From contig NC_030416.2 in assembly GCF_001660625.3 (NCBI RefSeq), forward strand, positions 11,181,068-11,245,067: a stretch of 64,000 bases of DNA, read 5' to 3'. The number at the start of each line of letters is the position of its first letter. Positions within the stretch are counted from its first letter, which is position 1. This document shows, piece by piece, positions 24,701 through 38,500 of this stretch. The position numbers and the translations under genes were made by a program. The notes below the pieces were generated by a model. It made no database searches. It had not been told where the DNA came from and was given only the letters and a program-made list of their open reading frames with translations. This DNA comes from Ictalurus punctatus (Eukaryota > Chordata > Actinopteri > Siluriformes > Ictaluridae).

Positions 24701-27700
24701 TTACTGAAAATACATAAGTGAAGTCAAATCAAGTGGCTTTATTGTCATTTCAACCATATACAGCAGGTAGGTTCCTCCAGGATCATGGTGTTACATAAAA
24801 CAACACACTAACCACATGAGACGACACAGAACTAAATAAGACCTACATATTTAAACATAAAGTGCATGTACAAATGTGCAAAAAACACAAGACAGTACAG
24901 TAACTACTAAAACAGGACAATAGGCACAGTAAGAGACAGTGTAGGACAGACCAGTACACAGTTCTAAAATAAGTAATATAGAAGTTCATTCTGTCAAACC
25001 TAATTATAACTGCCTTGAAAATTGTAGCTACCTCTAGTTAAGGTAGTACAGTAATCCAACTGATGTCTCACATAAATAAGGATGTACAGCGTCCAGATCA
25101 ATTCTGCATTGTTAAATAGGTTGGATGGGTTGTGTATAGCCCTATTGCTGAGGTGAAATTTCAGTCATTTCATTTCCAGTTGTGTGTCAGGATAAAATCT
25201 GGACTTCTCTTGTAAGCTTGAATGTTTTCTACTCATCTCAAAAAGCTTCAGTTTTTCTGATTAGTAAATTTAAAAAACAGTTTGTAATTAATTCCTGAGA
25301 TGAGACAAACATAAGATGCCAAGCAGCTGGGTAAACATTACCTTTAAAATTATTCTTTTGATAGATACTTTTATCTACAGCAACCTACAAGTTTATTATA
25401 GAGCAACCTACATGTGAGGTCAATCCAGTTGAGTCCAATCCACCAACCGAGATGAGGGATCAGTTTTGTCCTGCTGGACAAAACTATGAATAATTAAATT
25501 AAATTAATCAAATAGTTAATGTTTAATCATGCATAAACATCATTTGCCCTGTCATCAATATATCAAGAGTTCAAATCTGATAATGAGAATTCTACTACAG
25601 TAATCCATGAAGATTACTGGGTGGGAGGGATGTCAATAAATTCTCCCCTGTCAGTCACAGCGACACTAGCTAATCACAGGCATTTGAGAGCTCATGTATG
25701 CAGAAGAGGGCAATTACCCCTTTACTCTGAGTGTGTTCAGCTGCCCTGTAATTTAGTATGAACAGCAGTTTAAAAGGTGGCTGGCTTTTTGTCTGAAGCT
25801 CTCTTGTATAGGGATATCTTTGAAAGCCTAATTTTTACCGTTAAAAAAAAATCCCATTTGAAAATATACAAGGTTGTTATAGTATGCCATAAACTGCAAT
25901 GGCATATGCCACATCATTTACTGAATGCTGTAGAAGACAGAATTTGGGGAAAACATGGCAAAACAGTTAAATATTTTATCTTCAGTAACTGCTTTTTCCT
26001 GGTCAGGGTTGCAATTGACCAAAAGTTTGAAAATAAAAAAATGACAGACAAGAAAAAAAATACTAGGATTCATATGTGTACTGATGATAAGGTGGAACCA
26101 CTGCTTAAAATCTCTTTTACTGGTAGCAAAAAATGGCATTTTTGTTTGTTTTGGGGGTACCTGTGTTCAGCATTGATTTGTTTTGTGATCTCACACACCA
26201 CCGTAGTGGTTAATGGCTCGTATGAAATTAGACACTTAAGACTTTAAGAATTAGTAGTTATTTCAAGTATTTCTTCTTTGACCTAGCCTACCGTGGGCAA
26301 TATATTGATTAAAAAAAAAATTATTTAAAAAAATCACACAAAAAAAACTTTTAACACAAATGTTACATCTTCACAGCAAATGTTGGTATAAACCCCATTC
26401 CTGGTCTCAAAGATGCCCCAAGTACTTGTATATGAACACGCAAAATATGAGGAAGTTATCTCTAACCACTCAAATTGTGTGTAAGGTTATCCAAACACAG
26501 GTAAAACCCTCTCCAAAATGGCACAAAATGAAAACAAATGGCAGTAGCATGAACTCTGATACACAATGTACAATTTCACACAAAAAAAGTCTGAAACATA
26601 CTTATAAAATATAATGTTTATTAAAAATAGTGCCAGAGCCCCAGGTGAAGGAGAACTTGCTCTCCGAATGGCTCAAATGATAGACACGAGTGACCCCTCA
26701 ACTCAGACTTCTTTCAGGGGTAGATAGAGCCCCTCAACTCAATCCACATAGTCTTCCTCCAAAAAAAAAAGAGCCACTCGGAAATAACTGCTCCAGAAGC
26801 TGTGACGCATTCAGGCTTTTTCGGAGCACGCCGCCGCTATAAGACGCCGATAGATCGCACGCTGAGCGAAAACCAGTAGAAAACTAGCGATCAGAAAAAA
26901 CTGCCAAACATGCAAAAACCTGCTGTATAAAGTTTTGCAGGAAGACCGCTAGAACGGAGCTGCCATTTCCTGATTGTTTCTCTGCACGGCCCTGTACCGC
27001 TGTGCTCATTGGCCTGTACCCGCTGACACACAACTCAAGACGCAAGCGTAAAAGGTTCCGTTGTGCTGATTACGCGTTTGATTTTCTCAGCCTCTGAGTG
27101 GTCAATAATGTCGAGTTTGGGTTTGTTCGAAAGCTAAAAGTATGTACAATTGGTCCAAGTGGGTGTCAATCGAGTTAAACTGCCTGTTATAATTTAGGAG
27201 GCGGGCTGTTCAGCATAGCCAAAGGAGATTTTTTTTTTTTAATTTTTTTTTAGATGGTGTCTCAATTCAGTTTATGGCTAATTACTAAATTCCAGAGGGA
27301 TGGGATACCGAAACACTTAATGCATTTTGAAGAGGACATTTGTGACTAAATATGGAACTTTGCATTTGTTTTCTTCAATAAAGCTGATGGACTTTGTGCC
27401 GATGGAAATGTGCATGCTTTATATAACCGCGAGCGAACTGGATTTTCGTCTATGTAGGTAATGTAAGGGAGTAAACGTTTATACAAGTCCGATCTTTGGT
27501 TTAAATGTTATAATTTTATTGTGGCAGTTGTATACGGTGTTTTACTATCAAAAAAGCTTTAGTCGTGCTCTCCGATTTATCTCTGTATTGTTTTCGTGGA
27601 GAGGTGTGAATTGTTTGCCCAGCAGGGAGCTCAAACTCCGCCCATTTCCCATCCCGTGCTCACCAGCAGTTAAGCACACAGACATAAAACTGTACACACA

Positions 27701-30700
27701 GAAAGCCACAAGTGTCCCGAATAATCTTGTACCAGAACTGCGGTGATACAATAATTCATTTGTTTATACGAATTGAAAATGTCCGATAAGTCGGTTTCCA
27801 TGAACGCTAGTGTCGGGACGAAAGGGGTTAAGGTTACACTTGGGTTTTATTCCAAATCTCCATTCATTGTGCAGTTTGTACCATCTGAACTGTAGATTCA
27901 CCCTTAGTACAAGGGTGTACTAATAAAACTAAGTGAAATTTATTGACATTAATGCATTTATTTTGATTTATATCAGAAGTGGCCATATAGTGGCCTGGAA
28001 GGGGTTTTAATATTTTCTGATATTTTCACAGGAAAAGTAAAAACATCATACTCCACTTACACAACATTTTGCTGCTTCCCATGAGATCTTGTGTCAGATA
28101 GATTCCCCTTCTGTAAAGCTTTGTATTAGTATTCATTCAGGATGAATTATTTTTGAATATGGATAATGTATTCGTATGTGGTAAAAATTAAATGTCTCCC
28201 AGCATTAAATAAAATATCCCTCTTTATTTATAGATTTATATATTTCTGTTCATAAATTGTTGGTTACTTATAAAAATGTTAATGATATGTAGTGATATAT
28301 ATTTTTAGATGCTGCACACGGTTCAAGCTTATTAGTTTATTATTCCTTATTAGCGTTTCTTTTCATTTGCAGTTGTGCTGTTTCTGTATAATATTAAAAA
28401 AGTGATTAACCTCAGATTATTTCCTGATTATTGTTTATTTTTTAACATAGTTTAAATGCTATATTTTATAGACTGTTTCACCTTAAGAAATGTGTTTTTT
28501 TCGGCCACCAGTGAACTTTGTTCATGTAATCTTCAGGGAAGTGGATTTAAGATTACAGCAGAATCTGAGTGATGTTAAAAAGTGACATTCACCAAGTGAC
28601 ATCAAGCATTTTTTTGTACTTCCAGTCCAATCAGGTCTCAGGTTGGGGGTCAAGCAAGAAAAACGAAAATGGAATACAAGTGAAAAGTCATGGTAGTCTA
28701 ATATAAATCTAAGGAGATTTACAACTTTCACTGCCAATATTCGAATGCTGCAGTATAACTAAAAAATGACAATGAGTCTATTTTGGGATACTTGAATTGT
28801 GACTGCATACAGTCTAATCACACAAAAAGCTCCTCTTCTGTTGATTTTCTGCCGCAAAAGCCTCAGTGAAGTCAAACAATATTATTTATTAATAATATAT
28901 ATAACGATGGGCAGTTAGGTGATTCTAGTTAGGAGTGTTAAATGTGTTGTTCTAGATAAGACACTCTGGCCAGCACTGTTTCTGTGAAAACTGTGAAAGC
29001 ACCCATCCATCTTCAAACTCCTTTTCAGGGTCGCAGGGGAGCCTGAAGCCTATCCCAGGGAGCATCGGGCACAAGGCAGGGCACACAATCACAAACACAT
29101 TCACACACTACGGACACTTTAGACACGCCAATCAGCCTACCATGCTGGGGGATGAAACCAGAGTTCCAACCGCAGCACGGGGAGAACATGCGAACGCCAC
29201 ACACACAGTGCCGCAGGAATCAAACCCCAACCCTGGCGGTGTGAGGCGAACGTGCTAACCACTAAGCCACTGTGCACGAAAGCACCCTTAGGTATGATTT
29301 CATTTGTTACCCACAAACCCAATGTCAGTCATTTCTTACCGAAAATAATCAGGGAGTCCCTCTGCCATTTAGTGATAGTTGTGGTGTTGTGATGTGAGGT
29401 GCAGAATACAATCTAAAAAACACTGGGTTAAAAACAAGCCAAATTGGGTTATTTTTAGCCCGACGGCTTGATAAATATAGGAGAGAACACATTCTGGGCT
29501 AAACTAATCCATCAAGTTGGGTTGTTAATTTTAACCCAGCAAATGGGTTGTTTTTCAACCCAAAGGATGGTTTCATGTTTACAAAAATGCTGGGTTAATT
29601 TTATTTCATAAATGGGTTGATATTTTCAGGCTTATTTTTATCCTATGAAAATGTGAAATACACCACATTATAAACAAATATGTCAACATGGTATCTCCTT
29701 TATTTATATACAAGAAGCTGTTTAGAAATGTATTGTATTTAGAGTTTATATATATAGACTTTGAAGAAGAAAGAGTCAGATTTTGATCAAAGGAGACATT
29801 TAAAACATCAAAAAAAAAACAACTTATGAACCAGTGTGCATTAAAAACAAGTAAGCCAAACCTAAGAAGATAGCGGTGCATTTAATGTTATCTAAACTGG
29901 ACTGTTACGCACATTTTTGCTTTCTCTAGTGTATAGTAATGGTTTTATGGAGAAATATATTGATAAAAATATTTAATTCAATCATTTGTTAATTTTAACA
30001 CACCTGTGTGTGTAGCTAAGGACAACACATTTTGTGATGCTTTCAACACAATCAGTGTGTTAGTACATTTAACACATGCTGTATGTTAAACATTTCCACA
30101 CAAATATGGGTTAAAAATAACAATAATTAGACAGAGATGTGTTATTTATATGTTTTTAACCCTACAATTATCCTAAAATGCTATTTGTTTGTATGCTAAA
30201 ATTCTTCTAAAAAGCTCAGAGAATGCACAAACAATTGCATGAAATTCAAGTGACATTATTAAAATCATTAAAACGTTTCACAAATGTAAGAAATTGAGTT
30301 GATGGATCTTCTACCTGCCATCTGGGAAGACAAGAGTCCCACTCTCTTCCATTTGAAAAGCTGTAAAAGAGCAGAAAAAGTGTTTTTTAGTTGTTAGCTA
30401 CAAAATATGGACAGATGTCTGTGGGCTTTAACTGAGAAATTGCATTACAGAATCCCAAATTGTGTAAATTTGGAAATGTGACCTCCACTCCCCTAAAGAA
30501 CAAAATGGCGCTGTAGACTCACCAGGAAAATCTAGCTAACTTGCTAAATTTATTTTCCAGCCTTTAGGACCTCACTTCCAATTATTTTGCACAACCTAAT
30601 GAAGTGAATCAACATTACAGAGATAGTGGAAAGCATTACAACCTACTGTAACCCCAACCTCTTTTTTTGTCACGTTAACCTTGTGAAGAACTTCTGGCCT

Positions 30701-33700
30701 CGACATTACCGAGTTAGCTAAGTTCCGTTAGCCACTGACTGTCTGCACCTATTAACCAGCATTAACATTCACCCAATACATGAAGAAATGCTAATTACTA
30801 CATCTTGCCTTGTCCAAAACACTTGCTAAATTTAGTTAACCTTAACCCACTCTCTGTATTACATCATGGTGAACAGATGTAATGCTGTTATTGGTAACTC
30901 TCAAAAAAGTAATTGGAATGTCTAACATTACCACGAGCTGTATGCTAATGTTATCAACTCAGGTGAGCGTCTAACCCTTAGCATCACTCATCCCGCTAAC
31001 TAATCTGCATCCTGCTAACTAACCCTGACTCGGAGCCTCAGATAAGATGCAGGCACAGCTAATTTTAGAATAACCTCAGTCCATATTTCAAACCCAACAT
31101 AAACACAAGACACTAGTAGTGTAACTCTAGCACTGAGGAAGCAGTACATGATATTCACTTTTGAAGCCGTCACGATATGTAACGTTAATTATCACTCGCT
31201 GAGTTACTGTTTTCCAATTAATAGATTTTCGAGATCTCCCTGCATAAATATCACTAACTCGGCCAGACATTTTCATCAGCTTTAACACTAAATAGTGATG
31301 AATGCTTTTAGTTTCCTTGCCTCAAAAACTGCTAGCTCCACTTGAGGCGAATTCAAACAGTCCGTTTTGAGTTGATTTGAGACAAGGAGCTGCGCTGATA
31401 TGACTGGTGGGGGAGGTGCATTGATTCAACTGTCAGTGAAAATGACCCAGCCACTAACCCAGCTGTTGGGTTAGTGAAAATACCCCAATTAAATGACCCA
31501 ATAGGCTCAACCCAGCATTTGGGTAGAAAAGATAACCCAGCATTTTTTTGAGTGTAGAGGTGTTTAAAATCAAATCGAGTGTGCTGAGATTGTTTTAATT
31601 TTCAGTCTGTGGTTAAGGCATTGGCCCACTGAATGTGAGGTTGTGAGTTCAAATCCCAGTTTTGCCAAGGCCCTTAACTCATAGCTGCTCAGTTGTATAA
31701 ATGTAGAAAAAAATTCATGTCCTTTCACTCTAAGTCACTCTGGATAAGGGGATCTGCCAAATGCTGTATAATTATAAAGAGTACTTTATTGATCATCAAG
31801 GAGAAATTGATTGATTTAACTTAACTTTATTGTCCACCAATGTGGAAATTCTTCTTTGGCTTCTCAAACACAAATAACCCCCACACTTATACACATACAC
31901 AATACATCAATATAAAAATTATTCTCAAAACGAGTTGCTTACCTTTCATTTAATATTGTAATTGCCACTGGTATAAAGGAATGTTTATACACATTTCTAA
32001 GATATTTTGGGACCTTGTACCTTCTTCCAGATGGAAGCATTACAAATTCTGATTTAAGTGGGTGTGTGGAGTCAAATACAACCCTTGTTGCTCTTCTGTG
32101 CATTGCCAGCAAATACAGTTTATCAAGCTGTGTTTGCTGGTGTCCTATTATTTTTCCTGCAGTTCTCACAATCCTCTGCATCTTATTTTAATTCCTCACT
32201 CCTAAGTTACCATACCAGGCTGTAATATTAAACATTAAAATACTCTCAACATGACTTTTGTATACCATTTCCAAAACGGATTGAGCAGAGCTTGGGTTGG
32301 CCGTCTCTTGGACCTGGGTCAGGAACTTGCCATGAGCAGAGCTTGAGTTGGCCGTCTCTTCGACCTGGGTCAGGAACTTGGCATGAGCAGAGCTTGGGTT
32401 GGTCGTCTCTTAGACCTGGTACGTGAACTTGGCATGAGCAGAGCTTGAGTTGGCCGTCTCTTCAACCTGGGTCAGGAACTTGGCATGAGCAGAGCTTGGG
32501 TTGGCCGTCTCTTGGACCTGGGTCAGGAACTTGCCATGAGCAGAGCTTGAGTTGGCCGTCTCTTCGACCTGGGTCAGGAACTTGGCATGAGCAGAGCTTG
32601 GGTTGGTCGTCTCTTAGACCTGGTACGTGAACTTGGCATGAGCAGAGCTTGAGTTGGCCGTCTCTTCAACCTGGGTCAGGAACTTGGCATGAGCAGAGCT
32701 TGGGTTGGTCATCTCTTCGACCTAGGACATGAACTGGACTTGGGGGGTCTCCTCATTGACCTCTAGCAGGAGCTTGACCTTATATTGGAGTTCTGGAGCT
32801 GAGACCCCCTCATGGGTCTCTGGCTGAAACTCTGGGTCTGAGGTCACCACGTTGACCTCTGGCTGAAGCTTGGCGGGTGAGACCCTCATGGGTCTCTGGT
32901 TCGAGCTCTGGTTGTGAGGTCGCCATATTGACCTCTAGCAGGAGCTCTTCTGGTGAGACCTCCTTGTGGGTCTCAAGCTGGAGCTCTGAGGTCGCCACAT
33001 TGACCTCTGGCTGGAGCTCTGAGGTCGTCACGTTGGCCTCTGGCTGGAGCTCTGAGGTCGCCACTTTGACCTCTGGCTGGAGCTCTGAGGTTACCATGTT
33101 GACCTCTGGCTGGAGCTCTGAGGTTACCACGTTGACCTCTGGCTGGAGCTCTGAGGTCGCCACATTGACTTCTGGCTGGAGCTCAGCATGCAAGACCACC
33201 TCGAGGGTTTCAAGCTGTAGCTCTGAGATTGCCACATTGACCTCTGGCTGGAGCTCAGCATGCAAGACCTCCTCGAGGGTCTCAAGCTGTAGCTTTGAGG
33301 TCGCCACGGTGACCTCTGGCTGGAGCTCAGCATGCAAGACCTCCTCGAGGGTCTCAAGCTGGAGGTCTGAGGTCGGCACGTTGACCTCGGGCTGGAACTC
33401 TGCAGGTGCTTTCTTGTGTAGCTGTCTGTGGTTACGCCAGCTGCTCTTGAAGCATCGCTGAGAGCAGAAAAATGATTCCGGGATACCTACCTTTGTGCAT
33501 GTAGGACACCGCAGCTGAGCCTCTTTCCAGCAGCCCTCAGCCATGCCGATAGGTGTCACCTCCACCACGTTGGCCAGAACCTGAAGTGAAGCTGCAGATT
33601 CTACCATGTCCATCCACTTGTAATAGAGGTGAAATGGCAGGTCAGCCTGGGTCGTCCCATTGACCCCCCCAGTAAATCCAGGTCGTGTAGCTGCCCGGGC

Positions 33701-35487
33701 TGCGTGAACTCCTCCAGAAACAGTTCCACGAACTGAGTGACATTATTGAGGGCACTGGACCCTGTACAGACCAGCTGCTCCGCCCAGTCACGGGCCGGGC
33801 CATAAAACCGGGACACTAGGAACCCAAGCCACTGTTTCTTGTCAGGCTTGGGATGCACCAGGCTAGAGAAGTATACCTGGCTGTGGAAAAGGAACAGTAT
33901 CGCTTAGTTCTCCAACCCAGAAGTCTCCAACAGGAGTTCAGCGGCAGTCCTCTGGTGGAACTGGACTGATAAGAAACTTTGCCAGTAATCCGTATATTAA
34001 CTGTCGGGATGCTCTCCTCGTTCTCCTGCTGCTTCCATGTTTAGGCGGAGTATTCTGTCACGTCACGAGACGTAAGGGAGTAGGATACAGAAGCAATTGC
34101 AGTTAAGAGCTTTTATTAAAGGAGGCAGGCAGACAAATCCAAAATGTGAAACAGATGCATAGTCAAAAACAGGCAGTAGGTTGGCCGATCGACAAACAGG
34201 CATAAACGGGGCAAAGCAGGAATCGAAGTCGCAGTCACAGAAAACAGGGTCAAAACACAAAACAATAAACATGAACTATGACTATGAACTGGGAGCGGAA
34301 AACACCAGCATGGACAAAGTGAACTAATCTAACGTTAACCTAAATTATCTATAGAACTATATCTAATACTATGTGCAGTGTACTGGGAGGCGCGTGGTAT
34401 ATATATCAAACATAATCAGTGCTAAGTGCTGACAGCTGAAAATGCTGAAGTCACACCCTCGAACAACAACCAATGACAGAACAGGGAGGAGACAGAACAG
34501 AAACAAACAAACGCACATGTCCACAGTAAACAATGTCACAGTTGTCAACATTCGAACCCTCCGGCTTTCCAAGTGCGCTGCCTAAATTGCACAATAAACT
34601 CACAATATACCACAAAAAGAAGGAATAAAAATATGCAGAAATATTTCTGCAAATATAAAACGCTATGTAAAATGTATATATGACTTATATCAAGATATAC
34701 TTTTGATCTTGACCTTCTCTAAATTTTTCTCTAAATTATTTCTTTGTGTTCTCATAGAAAAAGGTTCTATGGGCGGAGGTGGAGATTCACTGTCTGGAGG
34801 AGCTATAGCTGGGATTGTTATTGGAGTTTTATTGGGTGTTGCTGGAATTGCTGGTTTGATTTTCTACTTTATTAAAGGCAAAGAAATGTAAGTACAATAG
34901 ACCATAACTTTGTATTTTTCCTTGTAATTAACATTTTCATCACTTCTGAAAAGAATCTGGTTCACATTTGGGCCCGAAATAACTTCAACTTAGGGCCAGA
35001 TGTAACAAAATTCTTTATTATCCCGAGCTGTCTAAATCTGTTTCGGTGCAGAACTGTAAATGGATCAGTTCATGGGGCTTGCAAAAATTATGTAAATCTG
35101 GAGCAAATGCAGTGTGCATTTGTTGTCTGGGTATTTTAATCGTCCAGCATTTACTGCTTTGATTTACAGCTTAATAAAGCAGCGCAAACAGTTATTTTCT
35201 TAACAAAATGTTAAACTTTTGTTTAAATTTTTTTTTTTTTACTTTGCTTTCTTAAGTTGTAATACATGCTTCTGAAAGTGTGACCAGAAATAAGGATGCC
35301 AATACATTTTAACATAACTTTTTTTGATTTTATTGTTGTTAAAATATTACCAGTAGCCCTGTTTATTGGGAAATCATCATATAATAATTCTCAAAAATGT
35401 CACAAATATTCTGACAGCAGTTATACATAGACAGGTTTTAGTATCAATTGTATCTATAACCAAATTTCATGTCAGGATTGGAGTAAA

Positions 35488-35539
<52 letters not shown>

Positions 35540-38500
35540 GCAGTAGTAGTAGTAGCAGTTGTAGTTATTTATTTAGTTGTTATTTATTTATTTTAAAACA
35601 TAATTGTTTCAATTATATTTTAAACACTTGTCTCATGTGACTGCTAACTACTTTGTAAACAATTACTATTAAATTTGATTTATTGTAATACATTTTCTGT
35701 GCAGGATAGAAAGAACCTCCAGAGGAAATCAGCAAAATCGAGGTATGTGTAAAGCACTTCAGTCATTTATAAATATGTTTTGGGTGAACTGACTTATATA
35801 TGATCGCAAATTAAAGTAATATCAGATCTATATATGGCACATTTTTTATGTGGTACTGTACAGACACCGATCAACCATAACATTAAAACCAGTGACAGGT
35901 GACCTGAATAACATTGATTATTGTTACAATGTCAATGTTGTGTCATGTTGGAAGTTCATCTGTTGGAAGCAGGAAAAATGTGCAAGCGTGCAGATCTGAA
36001 TGTCTAGACGTCTGTGTCACCTCCAAAACGGCAAGTATTGTGGGGTGTTCCTGGTATTCACTGGTTAGTACCTACCAAAAGTCCAAGTCCAAGGAAGGAC
36101 AACCGGTGAACCGGCGACACGGCTATGGCTCACTGATGCACATGGGGATTGAAAGATTGCCCGTCTGGTCCGATCACTCTGAAAAGCTATTGTAGCACAA
36201 ATTGCTGATTGCTAATTGCTGGCTTTGATAGAAAGGTGTCAGAACACACAGTAAAGCCTACAATGGACATGAGAGCATCAGCACTGGACCATGGAGCAAT
36301 GGAAGAAGGTGGCCTGGTCTGATGATTCACATTTGTTTTACATCATGTGGAAAGCCGGGTGCGTCGCTCACCTTGGAAGTGATGGCACCAGGATGCACTA
36401 TGGGAAGAAGGCAAGCCAGAAGAGGCAGTGTGGGCAATGTCCTGCTGGAAAACCTTGGGTCCTGACTTTCATGTGGAAGTTAATTTGTTAATTTAACACC
36501 TACCTAAACAGTGCTGCTGACCAAGTACACCCCTTCATGGCAAAAGTATTCCCTAATGGCATTGGCCTCTTTCAGAAGGATAATGTGACCTGCCCCACTG
36601 CAAATGAATGATTTGAGGAACATGACAAAGAGTTCAAGGTGTTGATTTGGCCTCCAAATTCCCCAGATCTCAATCTGATCTAGCATCTGTGGCATGTGCT
36701 GCACAAACAAGTCCGATCCATGGAGGCTTCACCTCGCAACTTACAGGACTTAAAGGATCTGCTGCTAACATCTTGGTGCCAGGTACCACAGCACACCTTC
36801 AGAGGTCTTGTGGAGTCCATTCCTCGATCGGTCAGTGCTGTCCTGGTGGCACAAGTGTTTTAATGTTATGGCTGAGAGGTCACATGCACAAATAATTCAC
36901 TTTATTATTGGCCTAAATACATAAACCTAATATTCTATTGCATAATCATAATGATGCTTTTTTCCCACAGCAACACCAAGTGAAGGACAGCATGTGAGTC
37001 ACTTTTTTAAATTTCCAGTTTTACAGTCTATACACCGTGCAAAGAGAGTTTATTCAGAGCATGTAGGTGACAGTTGCTTTGCCTTTATTACTTTACTATC
37101 AAATGACTCTTGATAGTGTTTATAATACAAAAGTAATTAAAGTGGCAAATACTCTTCCAGCTACTACAGATAGATATCTCTTACCGTAAGCCACTGAGGA
37201 CTTTGCCCTCATACGCCACATAGGCAGAGCAATTTCACTTCCCACTCTGGTAGTTATTGACAGTGATATTTTCTAGTAAATAATATAAGGAAATAAGCAA
37301 AGGAATGTTTCTCCAGATACAAACTGCGTTTTCATGAACAGGAATCCATACAGAGCCTTCAGTGCTCCAATGCAGTGTCATAGCTCTTTAACCAAACTTT
37401 AACACCTTTATGCAATTTCAGTTATTGATTGTACCAAAGCAATCAGAGAATATTGGCTGTTACTTAATCTTATGCAGTTTATGACTTTTTTATACAGTTT
37501 ATGTTTATTTTCCAGTGCGACATTACCATAAAAATAGGAGCAAAAAAATCAGAGGGGAAAAAAGTTTGCAGTGTGATCTGTGAGTAGTACATTTTTTAAG
37601 ATGACTGAAAAGGGCACAGCAGTAATCAAGCATGCACAACATACAATGCTATTGTGTTATTTATTCTGCTTGCTGCAAGTGCCGTGGCATTAGAATAAAA
37701 TCACACAAAATATTAAATAACAGCAAACGATATTTTGACTCACGATTTGTTTAAAAAAAAATATTGCAGATTTAATATTTTAATTTATAACCTAATTCCA
37801 CCAGTAATGTTGGGTTGTTTATGTTGCTGGGAGGATGCCACTGCTTGTCATTATCAGGCTGGGCCACATAGCTCTGATCCAGAGGAATACTGCAGTTTTA
37901 ATAAACTGTAATTAAATTGTGGTTAGGCATATATACTATGTATTTCTAGCTGACGATGACGATGGCCAGCCAGTCCATGGTTTCCTTTGTTGCTGAGACT
38001 TCTGACAGGCAATCCATGGGAGCTTCCCCTCAGGAAGGACTCCTCTCCCAGCTGTAGGCTTGTGTCTGGCACCTGGATCCAGCTTGTCTACAGCTTTGGG
38101 TCTGGCCATTGGGTTAAATCCTTCTCTGGAACATTGTGACCCTGCAGTTATTCACACCATCTCCAATGCTAGGGCTTCGTCCACATGACAGATTTATGCT
38201 TCCCATTGGAAGCTTTTTTATGCATGGTGTGAGGTGCACGGGCTTGATCCTGCAACATCTTAAGCTTTCTTCAACATTAACTGGAGGAGGGCAAGGCGGC
38301 TTCCATGTTCAAAGTGTATGTCACTGCAGTTTCTGCATATCATGTTCCAGGTGGTGGATCTTCTCTGGGATCTCACAGTCTTGTCTGCAGTTTTCTGAAG
38401 GGTGCACACCATCTGAACCCTGCTCGGAATCCTCACTTTTGTGTGTGGGATTTGCCACTCGTGCTTGCATTCCTTTGCTCATCCCAGTTTGAGCCCTTGC

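Noticed and set aside
25777..26247. 156-codon plus-strand frame
   Set aside because: Composition is like the surrounding AT-rich intron; no domain, splice or paralogue support.
27812..27833. Possible piggyBac-like right end before a TTAA
   Set aside because: No matching left end with an inverted repeat was found.
32283..32741. CRISPR-like regular spacing
   Set aside because: The 51-bp units are contiguous near-identical tandem copies without unique spacers, in a vertebrate genome.
32877..33461. 194-codon plus-strand frame
   Set aside because: It is the opposite-strand shadow of the repeat-rich minus-strand frame; the zinc-finger motif supports the minus strand.
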